This document shows, in pieces, positions 18,323 through 27,429 of a stretch of 64,000 nucleotides of DNA; positions within the stretch are counted from its first letter, which is position 1; every line of letters begins with the position of its first letter. Source of the DNA: Bradyrhizobium manausense (GTDB lineage Bacteria; Pseudomonadota; Alphaproteobacteria; Rhizobiales; Xanthobacteraceae); the NCBI RefSeq assembly GCF_018130615.1, contig NZ_JAFCKB010000006.1:310001-374000 (forward strand). Direction: 5' to 3'. A program made the position numbers and the translations under genes. The notes under the pieces were generated by a model, which saw nothing but the letters and a program-made list of their open reading frames with translations, was not told where the DNA came from and ran no database searches.

Positions 18323-19453
18323 ATGACCAACGCCTTCACGCCCATCGAAATCCTCCGCCCCACCATCCTGGAATTTGGCAACGGTACAATCGGTGCCGCC
18401 GCGCGTTTCGCCGAGCGGATCGATGCCAAGCGGCCGCTGGTGATTTCCGATCCCTTCAATGCGCGCCGCGTTGACACGCTGGCGCTGCCGGGTGCGGTGA
18501 AGGTGTTCGGCGAAGTGAAGCCGGAGCCGGACCTGCCCAATCTCGAGCAAGCGGTGGCGATGGCGAAAGATGCCAAGCCCGATCTCGTGGTCGGTTTCGG
18601 CGGCGGCAGCGCGATGGATCTTGCCAAGCTGGTTGCGGTGATGTGTACGGGTGACGTCGCCTTCGCCGACATCGTCGGGCCGGAAAAGGTCGCCGGCCGC
18701 AGTGTCGCGCTGATGCAGATCCCGACCACCTCGGGCACCGGTAGCGAGGCCGGCACCCGCGCATTGGTCACCGATCCCGTCAGCCAGAACAAGCAGGCGG
18801 TGCAGAGCCGATTCATGCTGGCCGATATCGCCATCGTCGATCCTGATCTGACGATGACCGTGCCGAAGGAAATTACGGCCGCCACCGGCGTCGATGCGCT
18901 AGCGCATTGCGTCGAGGCCTACACCAGCCGCAAGGCGCATCCGACCATCGATCTCTATGCTCTCGAGGGCGCGCGGCTGGTCGGGCGCTACCTCAAGCGC
19001 GCGGTCGCCGATGGCGGTGATCGCGAGGCCCGCGCCGGTCTTTCACTCGCCTCGCTCTATGGCGGCTACTGTCTGGGGCCGGTGAACACCACCGCCGGTC
19101 ACGCCGTGGCGTATCCGCTCGGCACGCGTCACCATATTGCCCACGGTCTCGCCTGCGCGATGATCTTCCCGCACACGCTGGCGTTCAACATGCCGGCGGT
19201 CGAAGCGAAGACGGTCGCGGTGCTGGCGGCGCTCGGATTGCCGGAGCAGACCGATCCGAAACATGCATTCGATGCGACCTACGCATTCTGCAAGAATCTC
19301 GGCGTCGAGATGCGGCTCTCGGCCCTTGGCGTGCCCAAGACTGATCTCGGCGTGATGGCGGACGAGGCGCACGCTATTCGCCGCCTGCTCGACAACAATC
19401 CGCGCGATTTGAGCCGGGATGCGATCCTGAGCATGTACGAGGTCGCGTTCTAA
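18323..19453 (+). CDS. Iron-containing (group III) alcohol dehydrogenase
   Basis: 376 residues. The NAD-binding loop is VVGFGGGSAMDLAKL, followed by IPTTSGTGSEAGTRALVTD. Metal ligands lie in DALAHCVEAYTS, TTAGHAVAYPLG and HHIAHGLACAMIFPH, as in Fe-ADH and maleylacetate-reductase-like enzymes. ATG 18323 sits 13 nt after the pdxA2 stop. It probably interconverts a hydroxyacid or alcohol and the matching aldehyde or ketone produced in the pathway. The specific substrate cannot be read from the sequence. Confidence 0.9.
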   Translation: MTNAFTPIEILRPTILEFGNGTIGAAARFAERIDAKRPLVISDPFNARRVDTLALPGAVKVFGEVKPEPDLPNLEQAVAMAKDAKPDLVVGFGGGSAMDLAKLVAVMCTGDVAFADIVGPEKVAGRSVALMQIPTTSGTGSEAGTRALVTDPVSQNKQAVQSRFMLADIAIVDPDLTMTVPKEITAATGVDALAHCVEAYTSRKAHPTIDLYALEGARLVGRYLKRAVADGGDREARAGLSLASLYGGYCLGPVNTTAGHAVAYPLGTRHHIAHGLACAMIFPHTLAFNMPAVEAKTVAVLAALGLPEQTDPKHAFDATYAFCKNLGVEMRLSALGVPKTDLGVMADEAHAIRRLLDNNPRDLSRDAILSMYEVAF

Positions 19454-19513
19454 TAATCTCTGCCGCGCGCTCGCGGCATCTCAACAACGACGCTGAAAAT
19501 AGAGGAAACTTCG

Positions 19514-20485
19514 ATGAGATCGATGTGGCTTGGCCTTGCCTCGGCAATTCTGCTGGCGATGTCGCCGGCGCAGGCGCAGGACGGCTATCCGTCCAAGCAG
19601 GTGACGGTGATTGTGCCGTTCGCCGCTGGCGGCACCGCGGACATCTTTGCGCGCATGGTCTCCAACCATTTGCAGATGAAGCTCGGCAAGCCGTTCGTGG
19701 TCGAGAATGTCGGCGGCGCCGGCTCGATCCTCGGCGTGACGCGGCTCGCAAAGTCGGCACCCGATGGCATCACGCTTGGACTGGCCAGTACATCGGCGCT
19801 TGCGATCAATCCGTCGCTGTACGGGCCGAAGCTCAGCTACCAGCCGGATAGGGATCTGGTGCCGGTTGCCCAGATCAGCGTCGTGCCGAACGTGCTCGTC
19901 GTCAATCCCAACAAGATCAAGGCGCGGACCGTGCCGGAGCTGATCGCCTATCTGAAGGCGAATCCGGACAAGGTTTCGTTCGGTTCGGCTGGCGTCGGCA
20001 CCTCGCAGCATCTCGCCGGCGAGCTGTTTCAGCAGATGACCGGCACCAAGATGGTGCACGTGCCCTACAAGGGCTCGAGCCAGATGCTGACCGATCTGCT
20101 CAGCGGCCAGATTGATCTGGCCTTCGACAACGTGCCGCTCTTGCTGCCGCAGGTGAAGACCGGCCAGCTCGCGATGCTTGCAACCGCAACGCCGAAGCGC
20201 GCTGCATTCGATCCGGAAGTGCCGGCTGTCGCCGAATTCCTGCCCGGCTTCGAGGCGGTGGCGTGGCACGGCTTCTTCGTGCCCGCGGGCACGCCGAAGC
20301 CGATCGTCGAAAAGCTCTCCGCCGAGATCCGCGCCTTCATGCAACAGCCGGAGACAGTGCAGAAGATGGCCGAGCTCGGCGCCACCGCAGTCGCGGTCGA
20401 TTCCGAGCCGTTCGCAGCCTACATCGCCTCCGAGACCGAGCGGTGGAAGAAGGTGATCGAGGCCGCGAATATCAAGTTGGAGTAG
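19514..20485 (+). CDS. Tripartite tricarboxylate transporter-type (Bug/TctC) binding protein
   Basis: 323 residues. The N-terminal signal peptide (WLGLASAILLAMSPAQAQD) is followed by the Bug fold: YPSKQVTVIVPFAAGGTADIFAR, VVENVGGAGSILG, FGSAGVGTSQHLAGELF and VPYKGSSQMLTDLLSGQID. AGAGGAA precedes the ATG. It is a periplasmic receptor for carboxylates and closes the acid-sugar operon, so the ligand is probably the substrate of that pathway. No TctA or TctB membrane gene is adjacent, so it must work with a membrane unit encoded elsewhere or as a sensor. Confidence 0.9.
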   Translation: MRSMWLGLASAILLAMSPAQAQDGYPSKQVTVIVPFAAGGTADIFARMVSNHLQMKLGKPFVVENVGGAGSILGVTRLAKSAPDGITLGLASTSALAINPSLYGPKLSYQPDRDLVPVAQISVVPNVLVVNPNKIKARTVPELIAYLKANPDKVSFGSAGVGTSQHLAGELFQQMTGTKMVHVPYKGSSQMLTDLLSGQIDLAFDNVPLLLPQVKTGQLAMLATATPKRAAFDPEVPAVAEFLPGFEAVAWHGFFVPAGTPKPIVEKLSAEIRAFMQQPETVQKMAELGATAVAVDSEPFAAYIASETERWKKVIEAANIKLE

Positions 20486-20540
20486 AGAGCGTGTACCTGA
20501 GGGCTGGGCTGGTCAGCTTCATTTCGGCGGCCAGCCGAAT

Positions 20541-21284
20541 TTACATCGCGAACCGATAGTTCATTCCAAGCTTCAAAGTCTGCAGCGTTGGAGTGACGAT
20601 GACCGTGTTGGGAGAGCTCACGACGAACTTCTGCTGAGATAGCGTGATGTAGTTGTATTCGGCCTTTGCCGTCCACTGCGTTCCCGGAAACGCAAACTCT
20701 ACGCCGCCGCCATACAGTCCGCCGCCGTTGGTGTTGGAAACGAAAGTGGTCGTGGTATCCAGCGCCAGCGGCGAGTTGATGGCGAGCGTCTGAGTGACCC
20801 AACCGTAGCCCACTTTGCCGTAAAACAGCGTCGTGTTGGCTGCATAACCAAAGCGCAGTCCGACACTTGATGCCCAATTGAACTGTCCGGTTGTTTTGGT
20901 CAGACCGGGCGGTCCCGGAGTAGAGGGACTCGATGAGGAGGGGCTTGCGCTCATCCAGTCGCCGTCGATCTCAGCACCGAGCACGATGGAGTTGATCTGA
21001 TAATTGAAGCCCGCCTGAAGTCCACCGATAAAGCCGATGTTTGTCGTGTTCCAGGGGCTGCTGAAGGTGGTGACTGTCTTCTGGGAATTCCATGCGGCTC
21101 CCAGATTGTAGCCTAGGTAGAACCCTGTCCAGGTAAACGCTGGAGCTACTCCGAACGTTGGATATGGTCTCTTGGGTGCCGGAACGGGGTCGATGGGAGG
21201 GTCTGCCGCGAGGGCAGGCGCGACAAGGAACGATATCATTCCCGTAAGAACCGTCGCGCGAAACAATCGTGCTGGTCGAATCAT
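20541..21284 (-). CDS. Outer-membrane beta-barrel protein (Omp25/31-like)
   Basis: 247 residues with a signal peptide ending APALAAD, a proline-rich linker, then FTWTGFYLGYNLGAAW, the standard opening of Rhizobiales Omp25/31 and Opa-like barrels. Glycine/aromatic strands follow, and the C-terminus is LGMNYRFAM. These small eight-stranded barrels are abundant surface proteins. A Ser/Pro/Thr-rich surface loop (SASPSSSSPSTPGPPG) is seen near residue 115. It is transcribed divergently from the large protease, and a CtrA-type box lies 47 nt upstream of its start. Confidence 0.88.
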   Translation of the reverse strand: MIRPARLFRATVLTGMISFLVAPALAADPPIDPVPAPKRPYPTFGVAPAFTWTGFYLGYNLGAAWNSQKTVTTFSSPWNTTNIGFIGGLQAGFNYQINSIVLGAEIDGDWMSASPSSSSPSTPGPPGLTKTTGQFNWASSVGLRFGYAANTTLFYGKVGYGWVTQTLAINSPLALDTTTTFVSNTNGGGLYGGGVEFAFPGTQWTAKAEYNYITLSQQKFVVSSPNTVIVTPTLQTLKLGMNYRFAM

Positions 21285-21330
21285 CCCAATGCCCCGCCGT
21301 AACCTCCCATACGCATTCGGGCAATTATGG

Positions 21331-21345
21331 TTAATCCTCGGTTAA
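21331..21345. promoter_or_regulatory. CtrA-type box TTAA-N7-TTAA
   Basis: TTAATCCTCGGTTAA matches the full alphaproteobacterial CtrA consensus of two TTAA half-sites seven bases apart. It is embedded in a GGTTAAT direct repeat with 11-bp spacing. It lies in the intergenic region between the outer-membrane barrel gene and the M10 protease gene, so it could control either one in a cell-cycle-dependent way. Confidence 0.55.
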
Positions 21346-21471
21346 TTTGACGGCAAAACCGTTTGAGCCGCACCTGGGCTGTCGGCTCCCACCGTGTCGG
21401 AAAGCCACTTAACTGGATCGAAAGCCGATTGCCTTTGATTGCTACCTTTCAAGGCATTGGGGTTTTGGATT

Positions 21472-24400
21472 ATGGCGAGTGTTGTGTCTGTCGCCGCGAC
21501 GGGCAATCAAGATATTGATGGCCTGTTGGGAGGTACGGCTTGGTCCGGTCTCGTCACCTACAGCTTTCCGGATTCCCCATCAGATTTTCCTGCCGATTAC
21601 GGTTATGGTGAAACCACGGATCCCTATTTCTCGGCGATCCCAGCCGCATTGCAAACTGCGGTAAGCTACGCTGTAGCCCTGGTGATGAGCTACACGAATC
21701 TGGTCGTGCAGTTCGCCGGAACTGATGGCGCGGACATTATGGTCGCGCAGACGTCGGTGGTGAATCCGACCTCGTGGGCCTACCTGCCGGACCCCGTATA
21801 CGCCGAGGGCGGAGATGCTTGGTTCGGCACCGCGTATGATTTTTCGCAGGCTGCACCGGGAAATTACTATTTTGCCGACGCTTTTCACGAACTCGGTCAC
21901 TCCTTTGGCTTGAAACACAGTCAGGACGCCGGCGGCGTTGCAGACGTAACGGTGCCGACGAACCACGATAGTCTCGAATATACTGTCATGAGCTATCGCA
22001 GTTACCCAGGCGGTGCCGTCACGGGCAGCTATAGCAACGAAGACTACGGATATCCTCAGACCTATATGGCCAACGATATCCTCGCGCTGCAGACGATGTA
22101 TGGCGCGAACTACAACACGCAGAGCGGCAACACCGTCTACACCTGGAGTCCGACGACCGGGCAGGAGTTCATCAACGGCGTCGGACAGCTTGCGCCGGGT
22201 GACGGTACCGGCGGCTCGGCCAACCGTATCTTTGAGGCCATCTGGGACGGTAACGGCGTCGATACCTACGACCTGTCGAATTACACGACTGACCTGACCA
22301 TCAATCTCAATCCCGGTGCGTCGTCGGTGTTCTCGACCGCGCAGCTGGCCTATCTTGGCGACGGCCATTACGCGTCGGGCAATGTCTACAACGCCTATCT
22401 TTATAACGGCGACGTGCGTTCCTACATCGACAATGCGATCGGCGGCTCCGGCAACGACACGATCATCGGAAACGCCATCGCCAATGTCCTGAATGGCGGC
22501 GCCGGGAACGACACGCTCTCCGGCGGCGGCGGCAATGACACCCTTGTCGGCGGCACCGGTGTCGACGTCATGACGGGTGGCGACGGAGCCGACACCTTCG
22601 TCTTTGCGGCCGGCGATAGCTCGCCAGCGGTCGGCCAGCATGATCAGATCACTGACTTTGCTCCCGGCGTTGATCTTATCGACCTGTCGTCCATGGACGC
22701 CATCCCCGGCACGGCGGCAAGCGACTCCTTTCACTTCATTGGCGTCTCGGCCTTTGACGGCAGGGCCGGCGAGCTCAACTTTTATTATGATGGCACGCGG
22801 GGCGTCACGGTCCTCCAGGGCGACACCAACGGCGACGGCGTCGCGGATTTTGCCATCGACCTCATCGGCAAGCTGACGATCACGGCAGCCGACCTCGTTG
22901 GTGTTACGCCCAACCACGCGCCGGTGCTGACGATTCCGTCCACGAACGTCACCGCCACCGCCGGGCAGGTGATTGCCATGTCGAGCCTGCTCAGTGCGAG
23001 CGATGCCGACAACGATACCCTGACCTACTATCTCTACGACAACTCGCCGGCCGCCAGCAGCGGCTACTTCGTGGTCAACGGCAAGGTGGTCCCGTCAGGC
23101 ACCGGCTATGCCGTCACTGCGGCACAGCTCGCCCAGACGACGTTCGTTGCCGGCGCCGGCGGAAGCGTTGACGATCTCTATGTGAAGGTCTTTGACGGCC
23201 AGGATTATTCCGGCGGCGGCTTCTACAGCAGTTTCCACGTCAGCGTGGCGCCCAACCACGCACCGGTGCTGACGATCCCGTCCACGAACGTCGCCGCAAC
23301 TGCAGGGCAGGTGATCGCCGCGTCGAGCCTGTTCAGTGCGACTGACGCGGACAATGACACGCTGACCTACTACCTCTATGATAACTCACCGGCTGCCAGC
23401 AGCGGCCACTTCGTGGTCAACGGCACGGTGGTGCCATCCGGTGCCGGCTATGCCGTCACCGCGGCGCAGCTCTCCCAGACCACCTTCGTTGCCGGTGCCG
23501 GTGGAAGCGTCGACGATCTCTATGTGAAGGTCTACGACGGCCAGGACTATTCCGGCGGCGGGTTCTACAGCAATTTTCACATCAGCGTCGCCAACCACGC
23601 GCCGGTGCTGACGATCCCGTCCACGAATGTCGCCGCGACCGCGGGGCAGGTGATCGCCGTGTCGAGCCTGTTCAGCGCGAGCGATGCCGACAACGACACG
23701 CTGACCTACTACCTCTATGATAACTCACCGGCTGCCAGCAGCGGCCACTTCGTGGTCAACGGCACCGCGGTGCCGTCCGGCACCGGCTACGCCGTCACTG
23801 CGGCGCAGCTCGCCCAGACCACCTTCGTCGCCGGCGCGGGCGGAAGCGTCGATGATCTCTACGTGAAGGTCTATGACGGCCATGACTATTCCGGTGGCGG
23901 ATTCTACAGCAATTTTCACGTCAGCGTCGCGCCGAACCATGCGCCGGTGCTGACCATCCCGTCAGCCAACGTTGCCGCCACCGCAGGGCAGGTGATCGCT
24001 ACGTCGAGCCTGTTCAGCGCGACCGACGCCGACAACGATACGCTGACCTACTACCTCTACGACAACTCACCGGCCGCCAGCAGCGGCCATTTCGTGGTCA
24101 ACGGCACGGTGGTCCCGTCGGGCACTGGCTACGCCGTTACAGCCGCACAGCTCGCCCAGACGACGTTCGTCGCCGGCGCGGGCGGGAGCTCGGATGATCT
24201 CTATGTGAAGGTCTATGACGGCCAGGACTATTCCGGTGGCGGGTTCTACAGCAATTTCCATATCAGCGTCGCCAACCACGCGCCGGTGCTGGCGATCCCG
24301 TCTGCGAACGTCACCGCAACTGCAGGGCAGGTGATCGCCGCATCGAGCCTGTTCAGCGCGACTGACGCCGACAACGACACGCTCACCTACTATCTCTATG

Positions 24401-25746
24401 ACAACTCACCGGCTGCCAGCAGTGGCCACTTCGTGGTCAACGGCACCGTGGTGCCATCAGGCACCGGCTACGCCATCACCGCGGCGCAGCTCGCCCAGAC
24501 GACGTTCGTCGCCGGCGCCGGCGGAAGCGTCGATGATCTCTATGTGAAGGTCTACGACGGCCACGACTATTCCGGCGGCGGTTTTTACAGCAATTTCCAC
24601 GTTAACGTCGCGCCGAACCATGCGCCGGTGCTGGCGATCCCGTCAGCGAACGTTGCCGCCACCGCAGGGCAGGTGATCGCCGTGTCGAGCTTGTTCAGCG
24701 CGACCGACGCGGACAATGACACGCTGACCTACTACCTCTACGACAACTCACCGGCCGCCAGCAGCGGTCACTTCGTGGTCAACGGCACGGTGGTCCCGTC
24801 GGGCACCGGCTATGCCGTCACCGCGGCGCAGCTCGCGCAGACGACGTTCGTTGCCGGCGCCGGCGGCAGCTCGGATGATCTCTATGTGAAGGTCTATGAC
24901 GGCCAGGACTATTCCGGCGGCGGCTTCTACAGCAATTTCCACGTCAATGTGGCGCCCAACCATGCGCCGGTGCTGACCATCCCGTCAGCCAACGTTGCTG
25001 CCACCGCAGGGCAGGTGATCGCTGCGTCGAGCCTGTTCAGCGCGACCGACGCGGACAATGACACGTTGACCTATTATCTCTACGATAACTCGCCGGCCGC
25101 CAGCAGCGGCCACTTCGTGGTCAACGGCACAGTGGTGCCATCCGGTACCGGCTATGCCGTGACCGCAGCGCAGCTCGCCCAGACGACGTTCGTCGCTGGC
25201 GGCGGCGGAAGCGTCGACGATCTCTATGTGAAGGTCTATGACGGCCAGGACTATTCCGGCGGCGGGTTCTACAGCAATTTCCATATCAGCGTCGCCAACC
25301 ACGCGCCGATGCTGACGATCCCGTCTGCGAACGTCACCGCAACCGCTGGGCAGACGTTTGCGGCGTCGAGCCTGTTCAGTGCGAGCGATGCCGACAACGA
25401 TACGCTGACCTACTACCTCTACGACAACTCGCCGGCCGCCAGCAGCGGCCATTTCGTGGTCAATGGCACGGTGGTGCCATCAGGCACTGGCTACGCCATC
25501 ACCGCGGCGCAACTCGCCCAGACGACGTTCGTCGCTGGCAGCGGTGGGAGCTCGGATGATCTCTATGTGAAGGTCTTTGACGGCCAGGACTATTCCGGCG
25601 GAGGCTTCTACAGCAATTTTCATGTCAACACCGTAGCGAGCGCGGCGCCGCTTGCCGCGCAGCAAACTGTTTCGACAAGCGTAGATCAAGACACAAGCAA
25701 CGCCTTGGCTGTCGGTATCGGGCACGACTTCCATTGGTTGTTGTAA
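21472..25746 (+). CDS. Secreted serralysin-like M10 metalloprotease with RTX motifs and eight tandem repeats
   Basis: 1424 residues from ATG 21472. TTG 21439 would add 11 residues with no clear support. The N-terminal metzincin domain has HELGHSFGLKH (zinc ligands H139, H143, H149; E140) and a Met-turn in YTVMSYRSY. Serralysin-type RTX nonapeptides follow at about residues 323-376 (GGSGNDTIIGN, GGAGNDTLSGG, GGDGADTFVF), binding calcium and signalling type I secretion without an N-terminal signal peptide. From residue 481 come eight repeats of 113-114 residues (NHAPVLTIPS ... DADNDTLTYYLYD ... FYSNFHVSVA), cadherin/Ig-like in style. The final 40 residues end DFHWLL. Probably an extracellular adhesin-protease. 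No type I transporter genes are nearby. Confidence 0.9.
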   Translation: MASVVSVAATGNQDIDGLLGGTAWSGLVTYSFPDSPSDFPADYGYGETTDPYFSAIPAALQTAVSYAVALVMSYTNLVVQFAGTDGADIMVAQTSVVNPTSWAYLPDPVYAEGGDAWFGTAYDFSQAAPGNYYFADAFHELGHSFGLKHSQDAGGVADVTVPTNHDSLEYTVMSYRSYPGGAVTGSYSNEDYGYPQTYMANDILALQTMYGANYNTQSGNTVYTWSPTTGQEFINGVGQLAPGDGTGGSANRIFEAIWDGNGVDTYDLSNYTTDLTINLNPGASSVFSTAQLAYLGDGHYASGNVYNAYLYNGDVRSYIDNAIGGSGNDTIIGNAIANVLNGGAGNDTLSGGGGNDTLVGGTGVDVMTGGDGADTFVFAAGDSSPAVGQHDQITDFAPGVDLIDLSSMDAIPGTAASDSFHFIGVSAFDGRAGELNFYYDGTRGVTVLQGDTNGDGVADFAIDLIGKLTITAADLVGVTPNHAPVLTIPSTNVTATAGQVIAMSSLLSASDADNDTLTYYLYDNSPAASSGYFVVNGKVVPSGTGYAVTAAQLAQTTFVAGAGGSVDDLYVKVFDGQDYSGGGFYSSFHVSVAPNHAPVLTIPSTNVAATAGQVIAASSLFSATDADNDTLTYYLYDNSPAASSGHFVVNGTVVPSGAGYAVTAAQLSQTTFVAGAGGSVDDLYVKVYDGQDYSGGGFYSNFHISVANHAPVLTIPSTNVAATAGQVIAVSSLFSASDADNDTLTYYLYDNSPAASSGHFVVNGTAVPSGTGYAVTAAQLAQTTFVAGAGGSVDDLYVKVYDGHDYSGGGFYSNFHVSVAPNHAPVLTIPSANVAATAGQVIATSSLFSATDADNDTLTYYLYDNSPAASSGHFVVNGTVVPSGTGYAVTAAQLAQTTFVAGAGGSSDDLYVKVYDGQDYSGGGFYSNFHISVANHAPVLAIPSANVTATAGQVIAASSLFSATDADNDTLTYYLYDNSPAASSGHFVVNGTVVPSGTGYAITAAQLAQTTFVAGAGGSVDDLYVKVYDGHDYSGGGFYSNFHVNVAPNHAPVLAIPSANVAATAGQVIAVSSLFSATDADNDTLTYYLYDNSPAASSGHFVVNGTVVPSGTGYAVTAAQLAQTTFVAGAGGSSDDLYVKVYDGQDYSGGGFYSNFHVNVAPNHAPVLTIPSANVAATAGQVIAASSLFSATDADNDTLTYYLYDNSPAASSGHFVVNGTVVPSGTGYAVTAAQLAQTTFVAGGGGSVDDLYVKVYDGQDYSGGGFYSNFHISVANHAPMLTIPSANVTATAGQTFAASSLFSASDADNDTLTYYLYDNSPAASSGHFVVNGTVVPSGTGYAITAAQLAQTTFVAGSGGSSDDLYVKVFDGQDYSGGGFYSNFHVNTVASAAPLAAQQTVSTSVDQDTSNALAVGIGHDFHWLL
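22912..25635 (+). repeat. Eight in-frame tandem repeats, period 339/342 nt
   Basis: Each unit begins at the codons for N-H-A-P: 22912, 23254, 23593, 23935, 24274, 24616, 24958 and 25297. Spacing is 342, 339, 342, 339, 342, 342 and 339 nt. The 3-nt difference is one Pro codon at the unit boundary (VAPNHAP versus VANHAP). Units are nearly identical, differing mainly at synonymous and a few fixed positions, which points to recent expansion and homogenisation. Confidence 0.95.
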
Positions 25747-26022
25747 GGGAGTGGACGAAGGTCGCGGGCAGGACGGCCGCGCTCCGCGACGGCTTCGACA
25801 GAGCCTACCGACACGGAGCAGGCTGGTTTCAGCCAGTTGGCGGAGCCAGAGGAGCATGGCTGGAGTTCTTGGATACTTATCGAACGATCTGCGTCGTCCC
25901 GGATAATCCTAAGGTTAAGGACGTTTTAAACAGATTCGCGCTTGACCGGTTGCTGTGGGCATACGGGCAGGGCGTTCTTGGCTATGCTGACGCGCTCCAG
26001 AATCATTGTTGGGAGACCATTG

Positions 26023-27153
26023 ATGGCTCAAGAAAGTTCGAGGCCGCGCATCGGCGAGGGGCGCATCGGCAGTTCTCTCTGCGCCGCGATCGGCGTGCTC
26101 AGCGTCGCTGCGGTGCTATGCCTGCGCTACCCCGCCTTTCTCACGACGCCTGAACTGCGCGTCCATTACGACGTCGAGCTGCTCCGCCTCACTCTCGCGA
26201 TCGCCATGGTCGTCGGTGCCTGGCTCGGCGTCATCGGGATCGTGCTTGGCGGCCCGCGGGTGAGCGCTACGATCGGCCTCAGCGCGCTTTTCCTCGCCAC
26301 GCTGCTTGGCGGGCCCTACGTGCCGACACCGGACTTTCTCCAGCCGCGCGTCTATCTCGGCCTCGACTGGCTGGTGCTCGATCTATTCTTCACCGGCGCG
26401 GCCTTCGTGCTGCTCGAGTGGATCTTCCCACGGGTGCGGCCGGAGCAAGGGCCGCTCAGCCCCGGCTGGAGGCTCGATCTCGCCTATTTCGGCGTCAACC
26501 ATCTGCTGATCGGCATCTTCCTGGTGGTGTCGACGCATTTTGCCCATGACTATTTCGCCTGGGCGATCAGCCCGTCACTGCAAGCGCATGTCGTGGCCCT
26601 GCCGGCGATCATCCGCTTCGTGCTGGTGATCCTGGCGGCCGATGCAGTCGAATACATCTCCCACCGCGCCTATCACGAGGTGCCGTGGTTGTGGCGAATC
26701 CATGCGGTGCATCATTCGCCCGAACACATGGACTGGCTCTCGGGATCGCGCCTCCATTTCTTCGAGCCATTGGCAACGCGCGCCCTGGTGCTGGTGCCTA
26801 TCGTCCTGCTCGGCTTCCCGCAGGACACGATCTTCGCCTATCTCATTTTCATCTCTGTGCAATCGGTGCTGATCCATTCAAACATCAAGATGGATGTCGG
26901 CTGGCTGCGCTACGTGATCGTCACGCCACAATTCCATCACTGGCACCACGCGTCAGACGCCGAGGCCATCGACAAGAACTACGCGGCACACACGCCGCTG
27001 TTCGATATGCTGGGCAGAACCTGGCACCTGCCCAAAGACCGCTGGCCGGTCAAATACGGCACCGTGAAGCCGATCCCGGGCGGCATGCTCGGCCAGTTCC
27101 TGCACCCCTTTGTCGGGCCGGTGAAGGAATTCCTCGAACATCGGGACCCGTGA
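26023..27153 (+). CDS. Fatty acid hydroxylase/sterol desaturase-family membrane protein
   Basis: 376 residues, with several membrane segments in the N-terminal half. The di-iron histidine boxes are typical of the family: HRAYHEVPWLWRIHAVHHSPEHM, then FHHWHHASD. ATG 26023 is preceded by GGGAG at 9 nt. Members oxidise lipid alkyl chains or sterol/hopanoid-like substrates. Bacterial substrates are poorly defined, so only the reaction class is claimed. It ends ...KEFLEHRDP. The 276 nt before it hold no convincing gene. Confidence 0.88.
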   Translation: MAQESSRPRIGEGRIGSSLCAAIGVLSVAAVLCLRYPAFLTTPELRVHYDVELLRLTLAIAMVVGAWLGVIGIVLGGPRVSATIGLSALFLATLLGGPYVPTPDFLQPRVYLGLDWLVLDLFFTGAAFVLLEWIFPRVRPEQGPLSPGWRLDLAYFGVNHLLIGIFLVVSTHFAHDYFAWAISPSLQAHVVALPAIIRFVLVILAADAVEYISHRAYHEVPWLWRIHAVHHSPEHMDWLSGSRLHFFEPLATRALVLVPIVLLGFPQDTIFAYLIFISVQSVLIHSNIKMDVGWLRYVIVTPQFHHWHHASDAEAIDKNYAAHTPLFDMLGRTWHLPKDRWPVKYGTVKPIPGGMLGQFLHPFVGPVKEFLEHRDP

Positions 27154-27355
27154 AGAGGCGCGTTCCGCTGTTGCCAGCATGAGAATGGCAGCGCGTCCAC
27201 TCACCGAGAAACATCGGGTGAGGCGGAACGACGCCGGTGACGCGCGCTCACCGGCAATTCCGGTGTAGAAGTGTCCGCCGAGCAATTTCGGGAAGATGCG
27301 GACCGCGGGCTCGCGCTGGTCGGTCTGAGTAGCTGAGAATACGACCGGATTGGGC

Positions 27356-27429
27356 TGGCTGGGGAACCTGGATTCGAACCAAGACAAACAGAGTCAGAGT
27401 CTGTTGTGCTACCGTTACACCATTCCCCA
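27356..27429 (-). tRNA. tRNA-Gln (anticodon CTG)
   Basis: On the minus strand a complete 74-nt cloverleaf can be folded. The acceptor stem is TGGGGAA/TTCCCCA, with D-arm GTGTAACGGTAGCAC, anticodon stem CAGA/TCTG around loop CTCTGAC (anticodon CTG, reading CAG), T-arm with GGTTCGAATCC, discriminator G and an encoded CCA. The U1-A72 pair and G73 are glutamine identity features. No integrase or duplicated 3' end was seen nearby. Confidence 0.95.

Noticed and set aside
22912-25635. Regular repeats considered as a CRISPR-like array
   Set aside because: The period is 339/342 nt, the repeats are in frame and coding throughout, and there are no short repeats with unique spacers.
25734-26153. 139-codon frame bridging the protease end and the hydroxylase start
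   Set aside because: It begins inside the protease gene and continues out of frame through the hydroxylase. Only a short middle part looks protein-like, and there is no good start.
27356-27429. tRNA-Gln considered as an integration site
   Set aside because: No integrase, no duplicated tRNA 3' end and no compositional break were seen on either side.
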